Origin: Reyranella sp.
GTDB lineage: Bacteria > Pseudomonadota > Alphaproteobacteria > Reyranellales > Reyranellaceae
Reading direction: 5' to 3'
Assembly: GCF_017305915.1 (NCBI RefSeq)
Contig: NZ_JAFKJN010000008.1
Location: 62,001 to 126,000 of the forward strand
Length of the DNA: 64,000 bases
How positions within the stretch are numbered: position 1 is the stretch's first letter; every line of letters starts with the position of its first letter. The position numbers were made by a program, and so were the translations under genes. The notes beneath the pieces are model-generated. The model searched no databases. It had not been told where the DNA came from and saw nothing but the letters and a program-made list of their open reading frames with translations. Of this stretch, positions 23,972-33,290 are shown piece after piece.

Positions 23972-26158
23972 TCACGGTGAGGGTGCGTCCGCCCGGTCCG
24001 GATCGTCGCGTTGGAGTTGATGAAGCTCATCTTCGGCGGCTTGGTACTCGCGACTGCCGGGAAGAGGCTCGGTGTTCGGCGGCGAGTAAGTACCGCGCTC
24101 GCTGTGGTCGAGGCCGGGATCACGGAGATGCCGTCGCCTGATCATGGCCTTTAGCGTCTCCTGTGCGTCCTCCGTCTGTGTTTCCGTCGCCTTCTTCAAG
24201 AAGGCGGGAACCCACGCGGGCAGTTCCAGGAGAGTCGCCAGGACGAGTGCGACTTTCGCATGATCTTCAAGTGAGCCGATGGGTTGTCCGGCCTTGCCTG
24301 TTCTCAGGTAGCCGGTGCCAGGACTGATCGTGCTCTGCAACGTCGCCAGCCGCGCAAAATCCTCGGGAGAGAGGGACAGCCTGTATTGATAGAGCGGCTT
24401 GCGAGCCCAAAGCGCGCGCTCGTTGCTGTCGCTGCTCGTCAAACCGGTCCGGATTTCAGTATAGAGCGCGGGGTCGGTGAGACCTTGCAGTTTGTGCGGT
24501 TTCGCCGACATGATCCGATTGATGCTTTCCTTCTGCTCCGGGCTGAGACGCTTTTCCAGGCTCGGTGGAATGTTGCGTGGCTGGTAGTCAGGCTGAGATG
24601 CTCTCGCCATCCACTCGGTAATCATGCGGTCCGTATCGATCGCCTCGATTTCTTGCCGGCGACGGACCTCAGCGTCAGCGGCACGGTACACTTCACTGTC
24701 GGGCGCCGGTTCGACTTGCGCTGTCCCAGTGCCGACGCGTCGGCCATTCGGCTCGCTGGCCGAGCCGATCGGTCGGAAATCGTCGGGCGTCGCTTCGACA
24801 CGCTGCACGCCATTGCGATGAATCGTATTGCCGGCGGACGCGCCATCCGTCCAAACGGCACGGTTCTGCAGGAAATCCGCCTCTGTTCCGTTCACTGGCG
24901 TAGTCGCAGTTGGAGGGAGTTGAACCGATCCGCGCATCGCCTCGATCATCCGCACCTGCCGGCGCCGTCCTTCGACATCTTCCTCCGGCAGCGGCGGGCC
25001 AACGTCGGGGTAGAGCGCGGTGCCCGCGGCGTAGGGGTCGCGGGCGAAGGCCTCTTGCTGGTGGCGCAGGATCGCCTCGACCATCGCGCGTTCGGGGCCG
25101 GTGAGGTTTTCGAGATGGCGCTGCTGCGCGGCGGCGTCGGCCTGGGCGAAGGGCAGGAAATAGCGTTCCCACAAGGCGAGGCGGCGGGTCTCGTCGGCTT
25201 TCTCGGGCGCGCCGGCGCCAGCATAGGCCTCAGCCAGTTGGGAGAGCGTGCCGGGGCGATAGAGCGACGGCTGGGTAGCCAGCGTCGCGGTGGCCGCGGC
25301 CAGTTGGTCGTCGAGGCCCTTCACGGTCGCGAAGCGACGGCTCTCCTCGGCCGACTCACGGGCGCCGATCTTGGCGTGCAGGATCAGGCGCTGCTGGTTG
25401 GTGAGCGTATCGTCGAGCCCGGCGCGGTCGGCGAGCGGCGCGCCGTCCCGACCAGCTTCGCGCGCCAGCCAGGCGTCGGTGGCGGCCTCGTCGGTCGCGA
25501 CGCCGAGTGGCAGCTCGAGTGCGCGCCGGTCGGCCGGCGACAGCGCCGCCTTCACCCGGTCGTACAGCGTCACCGCCTTGTCGGGCATCGCGGCGCCGAT
25601 GCGCTGCTCGATGGCGGCGCGCAGGATCTGCGAACGCGCGGCGGCCTGCGCCGCCGCCTCCTCGGGCGACCCGGGCGCGATGCCGTCGAGCCGCGCCAGC
25701 GCCTGGGCCGCACTCGCCTGCGCCTCGGCGAGGCCGTCGATCTTGTCGTCGTTGTCGGGCTCCAGCTCGGCCGCGCGCCGGATCAGCCGCCGGCGCTCGG
25801 CCAGGACCTGGCGTTGATGCACCGCGCGCTGGGCGGTGATGTGACGGTTGATGCCGTCCATCGCGTCGGCGACATGGAGGTCGAGGCGCGGCCCGAGGGC
25901 CAACCGTTCGCCGTCGTCGCGCGCCTGGTCGAGCGTCGCGAAGCGCAGCGCCTGCAGGCGGTCGGCGATCGCCGGCGCGCCGTCGACCGCATTGCCGCCT
26001 CGGGCGCGATAGAAGGCATCGGGCGCGGTGAACAGCGCCTCCTGCTTGCCGGCGATGAAGCGGTTGATCAGCCCTTCGAGGCGATGGTCGTCAACCGGCG
26101 GCAAGGCGGGCGCGGGCTCCTCGGGGAGCCACTCGGGGATTTCGAATCGGGTGCTCAT
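23972..26158 (-). CDS. Large protein with phage virion-like features, possible chimera
   Basis: A 728-residue soluble protein, Ala- and Arg-rich and mostly helical, with no signal peptide. Residues about 60-400 consist of helical repeats (for example KAALSPADRRALELPLG, ALWERYFLPFAQADAAAQQR). Near residue 575-625 the pattern DPALYTEIR...PLYQYRLSLSPEDFARLATLQ resembles internal virion proteins of tailed phages, a resemblance from memory. The gene shows a composition break: 25.0-26.1 kb has very high third-position GC while 24.0-24.95 kb is much less biased. No other phage gene is nearby. I chose ATG 26158. Function is unknown. Confidence 0.6.
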   Translation of the reverse strand: MSTRFEIPEWLPEEPAPALPPVDDHRLEGLINRFIAGKQEALFTAPDAFYRARGGNAVDGAPAIADRLQALRFATLDQARDDGERLALGPRLDLHVADAMDGINRHITAQRAVHQRQVLAERRRLIRRAAELEPDNDDKIDGLAEAQASAAQALARLDGIAPGSPEEAAAQAAARSQILRAAIEQRIGAAMPDKAVTLYDRVKAALSPADRRALELPLGVATDEAATDAWLAREAGRDGAPLADRAGLDDTLTNQQRLILHAKIGARESAEESRRFATVKGLDDQLAAATATLATQPSLYRPGTLSQLAEAYAGAGAPEKADETRRLALWERYFLPFAQADAAAQQRHLENLTGPERAMVEAILRHQQEAFARDPYAAGTALYPDVGPPLPEEDVEGRRRQVRMIEAMRGSVQLPPTATTPVNGTEADFLQNRAVWTDGASAGNTIHRNGVQRVEATPDDFRPIGSASEPNGRRVGTGTAQVEPAPDSEVYRAADAEVRRRQEIEAIDTDRMITEWMARASQPDYQPRNIPPSLEKRLSPEQKESINRIMSAKPHKLQGLTDPALYTEIRTGLTSSDSNERALWARKPLYQYRLSLSPEDFARLATLQSTISPGTGYLRTGKAGQPIGSLEDHAKVALVLATLLELPAWVPAFLKKATETQTEDAQETLKAMIRRRHLRDPGLDHSERGTYSPPNTEPLPGSREYQAAEDELHQLQRDDPDRADAPSP

Positions 26159-26564
26159 GCGCGTCAGTCTTACGCGCGTCGCGCCGCGACACCTATTATG
26201 GGCAATGGCCTGCGCGATTCGCCCGTAAAACGTGTCTCCAAAACCCGGTCCATTGCACATAAAGCGCGATCGGGATATGCCTTATCCACAGGCCCCTGTG
26301 GATGCGAGGCCATTATGGGCAATGGAACGCCATTCGGTCCTTGATTCTCTTGCAAAAGAATCGCGGCCATTGCCCATAATAGGTCCAGTGGCATCGAGCG
26401 CGTAGAATGCTGCGACCATGACCCGCACGATCGACGCCCCTCGCGATCGCCTAAACGGCGGTCGCGCAAACAAACCGCTAAAACGGCCGGAAACGGCGGG
26501 AATCCGCCGGTTTACGCCCGCTTGCGGCCGGTTACGCCGTGGCGCTGCCGAGGTATCCTGCGCC
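26159..26564. other. Gene-free accessory region
   Basis: A 406-bp divergent gap between the phage-like gene and an alpha/beta-hydrolase. It contains the inverted-repeat element at 26192-26383, a DnaA-box-like TTATCCACA at 26282-26290 followed by the inverted TGTGGATGC, and a cluster of AAACGGC-type motifs in both orientations at 26451-26535. No gene with a credible start was found. Confidence 0.6.
26192..26383. mobile_element. 192-bp MITE-like element with 19-bp perfect terminal inverted repeats
   Basis: The left end CCTATTATGGGCAATGGCC (26192-26210) and the right end GGCCATTGCCCATAATAGG (26365-26383) are perfect inverted copies. Two more copies of the motif lie inside: the degenerate CCATTGCACATAAAG at about 26250 and CCATTATGGGCAATGG at 26310-26325, so this may be two elements side by side. 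There is no coding capacity. No clear target-site duplication is visible at the flanks. Confidence 0.65.
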
Positions 26565-27422
26565 ATGATCCGGTTCGTGCAAGCCATCGTGGCGTTGCTG
26601 CTCGCCGCGCAACTCGTCGCCCCCCAGGCCAGCGCACAGAGCGAACGCTGGATGACCCTGCCGCCGACGCCGTCGCTGCCCGTGCCGACCCAGGCCGCGC
26701 GCGCCGAGGTCAACGGCGCCTCGATCTGGTACGCGATGTTCGGGTCGGGCCCGCCGGTTGTGCTGCTGCATGGCGGGCTGGCCAATTCCAGCTACTGGGG
26801 CCACCAGGTGCCGGCGCTGGCGCAGAAGTACCAGGTGATCGTGATCGACAGCCGCGGCCACGGCCGCAGCACCCGCGATGCCAAGCCCTACGGCTACGAG
26901 CTGATGGCCTCCGACGTGCTGGGCGTGCTCGACAAGCTGGCCATCCCCAAGGCCGCGATCGTCGGCTGGAGCGACGGCGCGATCATCGGCCTGTCGCTGG
27001 CGATGAACCATCCCGAGCGCGTGTCGCGGCTGTTCGCCTTCGCCGCCAACTCCGATCCGTCGGGCGTGAAGGACGTCGACAAGAGCCCGGTCTTCCAGGC
27101 GTTCATCGCCCGCGCCGAGAAGGAATACGAGGCGCTGTCGGCGACACCCAAGGAGTACAAGCAGTTCGTCGAGGAGATCAGCGGCATGTGGTCCAAGCAG
27201 CCCAAATGGACCAAGGCCGATCTCGAGAAGATCAAGGTGCCGACCTGGATCGTCGACGCCGACCACGACGAGGCGATCGAGCGCGGCAACACCGAGCTCA
27301 TGGCCGAGTCGATCCCCAGGGCGGGCCTGCTGCTGCAGCCCGAGGTCAGCCATTTCTCCATGCTGCAGGACCCGGCGCAATTCACCGCGGACGTGATGCG
27401 CTTCCTCGAGCGGACCTGGTGA
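26565..27422 (+). CDS. Exported alpha/beta-hydrolase
   Basis: A 285-residue hydrolase with signal peptide 1-23 (ending ASAQ), so probably periplasmic. The fold marks are the oxyanion segment VVLLHGGLANS, nucleophile elbow GWSDGA, acid in WIVDADHDE and the His of VSHFSM, giving an intact Ser-Asp-His triad. An upstream in-frame ATG would add 49 residues of non-homologous sequence before the signal peptide, so I chose ATG 26565. Substrate unknown. Confidence 0.9.
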   Translation: MIRFVQAIVALLLAAQLVAPQASAQSERWMTLPPTPSLPVPTQAARAEVNGASIWYAMFGSGPPVVLLHGGLANSSYWGHQVPALAQKYQVIVIDSRGHGRSTRDAKPYGYELMASDVLGVLDKLAIPKAAIVGWSDGAIIGLSLAMNHPERVSRLFAFAANSDPSGVKDVDKSPVFQAFIARAEKEYEALSATPKEYKQFVEEISGMWSKQPKWTKADLEKIKVPTWIVDADHDEAIERGNTELMAESIPRAGLLLQPEVSHFSMLQDPAQFTADVMRFLERTW

Positions 27423-27461
27423 GGCGTGCTGGTGGCGCGCAGCATGGCCCGGGGGCTCCGC

Positions 27462-28634
27462 TCATCGCACCAGGACCAGCTGGTGTTGTGCGTTGTCGAC
27501 GGACCACGATCTGAAGCGTGCAAGGAAGCTCATGCCCAGCAGCAACGGTCCGTTGGCTTCCGTCACGAGCGCGCGAACGTTCTCCAGCGTTACAGTCCCG
27601 ACCTTCAACGATCGGATCTGAAAGGTGGGGGCTTCCTTGATCGAGCCGTCAGCCAGCATGTATTTCGATTTCCCGATGACGTCGGTTTTCGCCAGCGTTC
27701 CCGTGCGCACGAGCGTTCCGAACACGTCGGACGGGATGCTGACGTTGGTTGCGCCGCTGTCGAGGAAGAAGTTGAGGCTCAGCGCACCGTTGATTTGGAC
27801 CGGCACGGCATAGGTTCCGTTGGCCTGGATCATTTGAACGCGAATGAGTCCGTCGGGCGATCTGGTGGCGGTCGGGGCGGGCGGTGCGACCGCAACGCCG
27901 CGGACTGCGGCCTCCTTTTCGAGCTGGGCGCGCAGCGCTTCCGACGGCTGCCCGTCGCTGCGCTCGCCGATGCTCCTCTGGAAGGACGAGATCGCCATGT
28001 TGGTTTTGACGGTGAGGATGCCATTGGCCGGGCCGGGGTCGTAGCCCAGCCGGGCCAGCAACGTCTGGATCCCGGCGACCAGCGCGGTGTTGGCGCCTTC
28101 ATACTCTTGGGTGCACTCCCTGGCGCGCGCCAGCGCATCCTCGACGCCGTCGAGGCTGATCGAATAGTGGCGCCCGTCGACGGTGGCCGAGAGTTGCACG
28201 CCCGACCGCAACTGGCCGAACAGTTCGTAGGCGGTGTTGACCTCCATCGCGCGCGGGTTCATGGGCTTGGTCGCCGCCGTGAACGAAGCACCCGTCCCGA
28301 TCTGGATGATTGCCGTGCGAAAATCGTCGCGCTTCAGGGTCCAATCCGTCGATTCGATCACCAGGCCCCAATTGCCCTTCTGCCGATACATGACGGCGAC
28401 AGCGAAGCCGTCGCTTTGCACCCGGTAGATGGCACAGTGGCTGAAGAGGTCGCTGCTGTCCCGCGTGAAGGCGGCAACGCGCCACGCGCCGACCTGGGTT
28501 TGCGAACCGGGTATCGGTTTGGCATGGCTTGCCATCGCCAGCGAAGCGACGAAGGCTGCAGCCAGTGGCAGTGACCACCTCCCGAAGCACACAGCCAGCA
28601 CGGCCTCCCCTCCGTGTTCTCGTGGCGCCCCCAT
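27462..28634 (-). CDS. Retropepsin-like aspartic protease with N-terminal sensor-like region
   Basis: A 390-residue exported protein. A signal peptide covers about residues 20-38 (ASLAMASHAKP). A central helical stretch near residues 170-215 (TLLARLGYDPGPANGILTVK, MAISSFQRSIG) is a peptidoglycan-binding-like domain. The C-terminal 130 residues form a single-domain aspartic protease with the catalytic DSGATNVSIPSDVF and the second-half marker GMSFLARFRSW. Single-copy retropepsin folds act as dimers. I chose ATG 28634. It could process cell-envelope proteins; the target is unknown. Confidence 0.85.
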   Translation of the reverse strand: MGAPREHGGEAVLAVCFGRWSLPLAAAFVASLAMASHAKPIPGSQTQVGAWRVAAFTRDSSDLFSHCAIYRVQSDGFAVAVMYRQKGNWGLVIESTDWTLKRDDFRTAIIQIGTGASFTAATKPMNPRAMEVNTAYELFGQLRSGVQLSATVDGRHYSISLDGVEDALARARECTQEYEGANTALVAGIQTLLARLGYDPGPANGILTVKTNMAISSFQRSIGERSDGQPSEALRAQLEKEAAVRGVAVAPPAPTATRSPDGLIRVQMIQANGTYAVPVQINGALSLNFFLDSGATNVSIPSDVFGTLVRTGTLAKTDVIGKSKYMLADGSIKEAPTFQIRSLKVGTVTLENVRALVTEANGPLLLGMSFLARFRSWSVDNAQHQLVLVR

Positions 28635-28725
28635 CGGAGCCGCGCGACACGGTAGAGGAAGGCCTATCGGTTGGCGAGTCCGGAGGCGTTGCATACCACC
28701 TGAAGCTGTGGACGCAAGGAACACG

Positions 28726-29835
28726 ATGATCGAGTTCGACGCTGCGATCCTGCCCGCGGTCAAGAAACCGCTCGAGATCCGCCGCACGCGGATCGACAAG
28801 ATCGAGCGCGACGACGTGCTGGTGCGGATCATGGCGTCGGGCCTCTGCCACACCGACCTCGAGGTGATCGAGGGCTCGCTCGCCTATCCGATGCCGATCG
28901 TCCTCGGCCACGAGGGCGCCGGTGTGGTCGAGGCGGTGGGCGATGCGGTCACCGACGTGAGGCCGGGCGATCACGTCGTTTGCTCGTGGAACCCGCATTG
29001 CGGCCACTGCTTCTACTGCGAGCGCGACCAGCCGATCCTGTGCGAGCCCTTCACCTGGCACCAGCCGCGCGGCCATCTGCTCGACGGCCAGTCGCGGCTG
29101 AGCTGCGAGTCCGCGACGGTGCATCACTTCTCGGTCGTGTCGTCGCATGCGCAGTACGCGGTCGTGCCGCAGTCGGGGGCGATCAGGGTGCCGGTGGAGA
29201 TCCCGTTCGACCGCGCCTGCCTGATCGGTTGCGGCGTGATGACGGGCGTCGGCGCGGCGGTGCGGCTGGCGCCGGTCGAGGCGGGGGCCTCGGTCGCGGT
29301 GATCGGCTGCGGCGCGGTCGGGTTGAACGCCCTGCAGGGCGCGCGGCTCGCCAATGCCGGCACCGTCATCGCCATCGACCGGGCGAAGGGCCGGCAGAAC
29401 CTGTCGCGGGTGTTCGGTGCGGATCTGACCGTCGGCGAGCCGGGCGACGACGTCGTGGCCTTCGTGAAGCAGCACACAGGAGGGCGCGGCGCCGACCATG
29501 TCTTCGAGGCGGCGGGCAGCGCCGACGGATTCCGGCTGGGGGCAGAGATCGTGCGGCCGGGCGGCCATCTGGTGTTCCTGGGCAAGGTCAACGTCGGCCA
29601 GGACGTGGCTTTCCGCTGGGGCGCCCTGATGGGCGAGAAGAAGATCACCCGCTCGAGCTACGGCGGCGCCCGGCCGAAGCGCGACTTCCCGTGGCTGGCG
29701 CGCTGCTACCTCGAGGGCAAGCTCAAGCTCGACGAGCTGATCACCGCCCGGCTGCCGCTGCAGCGCATCAACGACGGTTTCGACGCCATGCGGCGCGGCG
29801 AAGGCATCCGCACCGTGATTTTGCCCTGGAATTGA
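28726..29835 (+). CDS. Zinc-dependent alcohol dehydrogenase, class III-like
   Basis: A 369-residue medium-chain dehydrogenase. Catalytic zinc ligands include Cys41 and the GHEGAG histidine; structural zinc cysteines lie in NPHCGHCFYC and the Cys shortly after. The NAD-binding fold carries VAVIGCGAVGLNAL with AIDRAKGR after it, where Asp suggests NAD rather than NADP. It heads a plus-strand run with a PhyH oxygenase and a HyuA-like protein. Substrate is a primary alcohol or S-hydroxymethyl adduct, not determinable here. Confidence 0.92.
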   Translation: MIEFDAAILPAVKKPLEIRRTRIDKIERDDVLVRIMASGLCHTDLEVIEGSLAYPMPIVLGHEGAGVVEAVGDAVTDVRPGDHVVCSWNPHCGHCFYCERDQPILCEPFTWHQPRGHLLDGQSRLSCESATVHHFSVVSSHAQYAVVPQSGAIRVPVEIPFDRACLIGCGVMTGVGAAVRLAPVEAGASVAVIGCGAVGLNALQGARLANAGTVIAIDRAKGRQNLSRVFGADLTVGEPGDDVVAFVKQHTGGRGADHVFEAAGSADGFRLGAEIVRPGGHLVFLGKVNVGQDVAFRWGALMGEKKITRSSYGGARPKRDFPWLARCYLEGKLKLDELITARLPLQRINDGFDAMRRGEGIRTVILPWN

Positions 29836-29873
29836 ACCTTGACCCTATCGACCCCAAGCTGGACGATTCAGCC

Positions 29874-30707
29874 ATGACCAAGCTTCTCACCGAGGACGCG
29901 GTCGCAAAATACCGCCGCGACGGCTATTACTTCCCGATCGACGTGCTGAGCGAGGGCGAGACGCGCGACCTGCGCGCCAAGCTCGAGGCGCACGAGCGCG
30001 CGTCGGGCGGCCCGATCCAGGGCGACCGCCGCCACAAGCCGCACCTCTATCTCACCTTCCTCAACGACCTGATCCGTCATCCGCGCATCCTCGATGCGGT
30101 CGAGGACGTGTTGGGCCCGAACCTGCTGTGCTGGAGCACCAGCTTCTTCATCAAGGAAGCCGCCGATGCGGGCTTCGTGTCGTGGCACCAGGACGCCACC
30201 TACTGGGGCCTGAGCTCGCCCGACGTCATGACGGCGTGGGTCGCCTTCACACCGGCCAATCTCCTGAACGGCTGCATGAAGTTCATGCCGGGCTCGCACA
30301 ACCAGCAGCTCGAGCATGTCGACACCTTCGACAAGAACAATCTGCTGAGCCGCGGCCAGGAGATCGCGGTCAGGGTCGACGAGAGCAAGGGCGTCGATGC
30401 GATCCTCGAGCCCGGCCAGGCGTCGCTGCATCACGTGCTGCTGGCGCACGGCTCGGCGCCCAACAAGTCGAACGACCGGCGCATCGGCTTCGCCATCCGC
30501 TACATCCCGACCCATGTAAAGCAGGCGGTCGGCGTGCGCGACAGCGCCACCCTGGTGCGCGGCACCGATACCTTCAACCACTTCGAGCACGAGCCGCGGC
30601 CGACGGCGGACTGCACGCCGGAATCGCTCGCCGCCCATGCCGCCATCGTCGGGCGGCAGGTGCAGGTGCTCTATCGCGGGACCGGACAGGAGCATTTCCG
30701 GCCCTGA
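29874..30707 (+). CDS. PhyH-type Fe(II)/2-oxoglutarate dioxygenase
   Basis: A 277-residue cytoplasmic oxygenase of the phytanoyl-CoA hydroxylase family. The iron triad is visible as HQD in FVSWHQDATYW and the distal His in LLAHGSAPNKSNDRR, whose following Arg would bind 2-oxoglutarate. The NSGxR-like ending GFAIRYIP agrees. It starts 38 bp after the dehydrogenase gene and ends 6 bp before the HyuA-like gene, so the three are an operon. Hydroxylation of a small organic acid or amide is plausible but unproved. Confidence 0.9.
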   Translation: MTKLLTEDAVAKYRRDGYYFPIDVLSEGETRDLRAKLEAHERASGGPIQGDRRHKPHLYLTFLNDLIRHPRILDAVEDVLGPNLLCWSTSFFIKEAADAGFVSWHQDATYWGLSSPDVMTAWVAFTPANLLNGCMKFMPGSHNQQLEHVDTFDKNNLLSRGQEIAVRVDESKGVDAILEPGQASLHHVLLAHGSAPNKSNDRRIGFAIRYIPTHVKQAVGVRDSATLVRGTDTFNHFEHEPRPTADCTPESLAAHAAIVGRQVQVLYRGTGQEHFRP

Positions 30708-30713
30708 CCTGCG

Positions 30714-32762
30714 ATGGACGAGCGTAAAGCGTACCGAATCGGCATCGACGTCGGCGGCACCTTCACCAAGGCGGTGCTGGTCGACGACGACAGCCATGAG
30801 ATCGTCGGCCGGTTCTCGACGATGACCACCCACGCCGATCCGCGCGGGGTCGCCGCCGGCGTGGTCGAGGTGTTCCGCCGCGTCCTCGCCGATTCGAACG
30901 TCGCGCCGGAGGACGTGGTCTTCCTCGCCCATTCGACGACCCAGGCGACCAACGCCCTGCTCGAGGGCGACGTGGCGCCGGTCGGCATCGTGGCGATCGC
31001 CAGCGGCCCCGCCGCCGAGCTCGCCGCCAAGCAGAGCCGCATCGAGGCGATCGAGCTCGCGCCGGGCCGCGTGCTGCATCCCGGCCACCGTTTCCTGCAC
31101 GGCGAGGCGATGGACGCCAAAGCCGCCGCGGAGGCGGTGCGCGCGCTGCGCGACGAGGGCGCGCGGGTGATCGCGGCGACCAGCGCCTTCGGCGTCGACG
31201 ACGGCTCGGACGAGGAGACGGTGCGCGAGGCGGCTGCCGCGCTCGACCTGCCGGTGACCTGCGGCCACGAGATCTCCAAGCTCTACGGGCTCGCCACGCG
31301 CACCCGCACGGCGGTGATCAATGCCTCGATCCTGCCGCGCATGATCGAGACCGCCGACATGACCGAGGCGAGCGTGCGCGAGGCCGGCATCGCGGCGCCC
31401 CTGATGATCATGCGCGGCGACGGCGGCGTGATGGACGTGCGCGAGATGCGACGGCGGCCGGCGATGACCATGTTGAGCGGTCCGGCCGCGTCGGTCGCCG
31501 GCGCGCTGATGCATCTGCGGCTTAGCGACGGCATCTACTTCGAGGTCGGCGGCACCAGCACCAACATCGGCGTCATCCGCAACGGCCGCCCGGCGGTGAA
31601 GTACGCGAAGGTCGGCGGCCACGAGACCTATGTCAGCTCGCTCGACGTGCGCGTGCTGGGCATTGCGGGCGGCAGCCTGGTGCGCGTGCGCGGCGGCGCG
31701 ATCGCCGATGTCGGGCCGCGCAGCGCCCACATCGCCGGCTTGCCTTACGCGGCCTTCGCGTCGGCCGAGGTGTTCGACCGTGCGCGCATCGACAGCCTCG
31801 ATCCCCTCTCGATTCGAGGCCGCGACGGCGTGCGCTATGCCGTCACCACGACCTGCGCCGCCAATGCGCTGGGCTATGCGACGCCCGGCATGCACGCCTA
31901 CGGCAACCCCGACGCCGCCGGCGCGGCGATCGACCTGGTCGGCCCTCTCGAGGAGGTGGCGCAGGAGATCCTCGAGCGCGCGACCGCCAAGATCCTGCCG
32001 ACGGTCGAGCAGCTGATCGCCGAATACGGTCTCGAGCGCGACCAGCTGCTGGTGGGCGAGGGCGGCGGCGCGGGCGCGCTGCTGCCGTTCGTCGCCGAGC
32101 GGCTCGGCCTGCGCCACGTCATCTCGCCCGACGCTGAGGTGATCTCCTCGATCGGGGTGGCGCTCGCCATGGTGCGCGAGGTGGTGGAGCGGGTGATCGC
32201 CGATCCGACCGACGACGACCTGCGCGCCATCCGCCGCGAGGCGCGCGATGCGGTGGTGCGGCTCGGCGCGTCGGGCGACACGGTCGAGGTCACGATCGAG
32301 ATCGATCCGCACAGCCAGCGGGTGCGCGCGACCGCGGTCGGCGCCTCCGAGATGCGCGCCCGCCACCGCCGCCATATCGGCGAGGCCGATGCGCTCAGGA
32401 TCGCCGCCGGCTCGCTCGGCGTGCCGGTCGGCGCCGCCCGGCTCGCCGCCCAGACCGACGGCATGCGCCTGATCCAGGCGAGCATCGACGGCCGCGCCCC
32501 GGTGCGCGCAGTCGATCTCGAGGGCGCGATCCGCATCCAGCGCAGCAACGCCCGGGTCGAGCGCGCCCATGCGTCGGACGCGCTGGCCCACCTCGAGGCG
32601 CGCTGGGACGAGGTGCAGCACGACATGTTCCTGGTGCTGGGCGGCCATGTGATCGACCTGGGCGGCCTGCCGAGCCGCGAGCAGGCGCTCGCCGTCGCGC
32701 GCACCGAGCTCGAGGGCGTGCCGGACGACACCATGGTGCTGCTGGTCGCGGCGCTCAGATAA
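30714..32762 (+). CDS. Hydantoinase/oxoprolinase-family protein, HyuA-like
   Basis: A 682-residue ATP-dependent amidohydrolase subunit of the actin-like ATPase fold. The phosphate-1 loop is RIGIDVGGTFTKAVLVDD; STTQATNALLEGD, the central SGPAASVAGA and GEGGGAGALLPFVAERLG are all typical. No HyuB partner gene is visible, unusual since HyuA and HyuB generally work together, so the partner may be elsewhere or absent. It is third in the dehydrogenase-oxygenase run and precedes a small EamA-type permease by 12 bp. Confidence 0.9.
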   Translation: MDERKAYRIGIDVGGTFTKAVLVDDDSHEIVGRFSTMTTHADPRGVAAGVVEVFRRVLADSNVAPEDVVFLAHSTTQATNALLEGDVAPVGIVAIASGPAAELAAKQSRIEAIELAPGRVLHPGHRFLHGEAMDAKAAAEAVRALRDEGARVIAATSAFGVDDGSDEETVREAAAALDLPVTCGHEISKLYGLATRTRTAVINASILPRMIETADMTEASVREAGIAAPLMIMRGDGGVMDVREMRRRPAMTMLSGPAASVAGALMHLRLSDGIYFEVGGTSTNIGVIRNGRPAVKYAKVGGHETYVSSLDVRVLGIAGGSLVRVRGGAIADVGPRSAHIAGLPYAAFASAEVFDRARIDSLDPLSIRGRDGVRYAVTTTCAANALGYATPGMHAYGNPDAAGAAIDLVGPLEEVAQEILERATAKILPTVEQLIAEYGLERDQLLVGEGGGAGALLPFVAERLGLRHVISPDAEVISSIGVALAMVREVVERVIADPTDDDLRAIRREARDAVVRLGASGDTVEVTIEIDPHSQRVRATAVGASEMRARHRRHIGEADALRIAAGSLGVPVGAARLAAQTDGMRLIQASIDGRAPVRAVDLEGAIRIQRSNARVERAHASDALAHLEARWDEVQHDMFLVLGGHVIDLGGLPSREQALAVARTELEGVPDDTMVLLVAALR

Positions 32763-32774
32763 GGGAGGCATGGC

Positions 32775-33203
32775 ATGACCTCGAATTCCTGGCTGCTCTG
32801 GGCGCTGCTGTCGGCGGCCTTCGCCGCGCTGACCGCGATCTTCGCCAAGGTCGGCGTGAGCGAGATCAATTCGGACCTCGCGACCTTGATCCGGACCGTG
32901 GTCATCGCGGGCGTGCTGGTCGTGCTGGTGAGCGCCACCGGCCAGTGGCAGCCGGCCGAGTCGATTCGGCCGCGGACCTGGATGTTCCTCGCTTTGTCGG
33001 GGCTGGCCACCGGCGCGTCGTGGCTGTGCTACTTCCGGGCGCTGAAGCTCGGCGACGCCGCCCGCGTGGCGCCGATCGACAAGCTGAGCGTGGTGTTCGT
33101 CGCCGTGATGGGCGTTCTGTTCCTCGGCGAGCGGCTGAGCGGCGGCAACTGGCTGGGCGTCGCGCTGATCGCGGCCGGCTCGCTGCTGGTCGCGCTGACG
33201 TAA
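32775..33203 (+). CDS. EamA-type small drug/metabolite exporter
   Basis: A 142-residue membrane protein with five hydrophobic segments and one EamA repeat (WLLWALLSAAFAALTAIFAK, LGDAARVAPIDKLSVVF, FLGERLSGGNWLGVALI). The length is half that of ten-helix DMT carriers, so it would act as a dimer. GGGAGG precedes the start. As last gene of the HyuA-like operon it may export a product or import a substrate. Confidence 0.88.
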   Translation: MTSNSWLLWALLSAAFAALTAIFAKVGVSEINSDLATLIRTVVIAGVLVVLVSATGQWQPAESIRPRTWMFLALSGLATGASWLCYFRALKLGDAARVAPIDKLSVVFVAVMGVLFLGERLSGGNWLGVALIAAGSLLVALT

Positions 33204-33290
33204 GGCTGCCGTCAGCCAACCGCCCACTCTTCGCCATATCGGGAGAGGAGCATGCGCTCGGCCGAAAGATCCGGTCGAACGGAGATCAAC

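Noticed and set aside
26282..26290. DnaA box TTATCCACA as a sign of a replication origin
   Set aside because: Only one perfect and one poor inverted box, no AT-rich unwinding region and no replication genes nearby; more likely chance or part of the repeat element.
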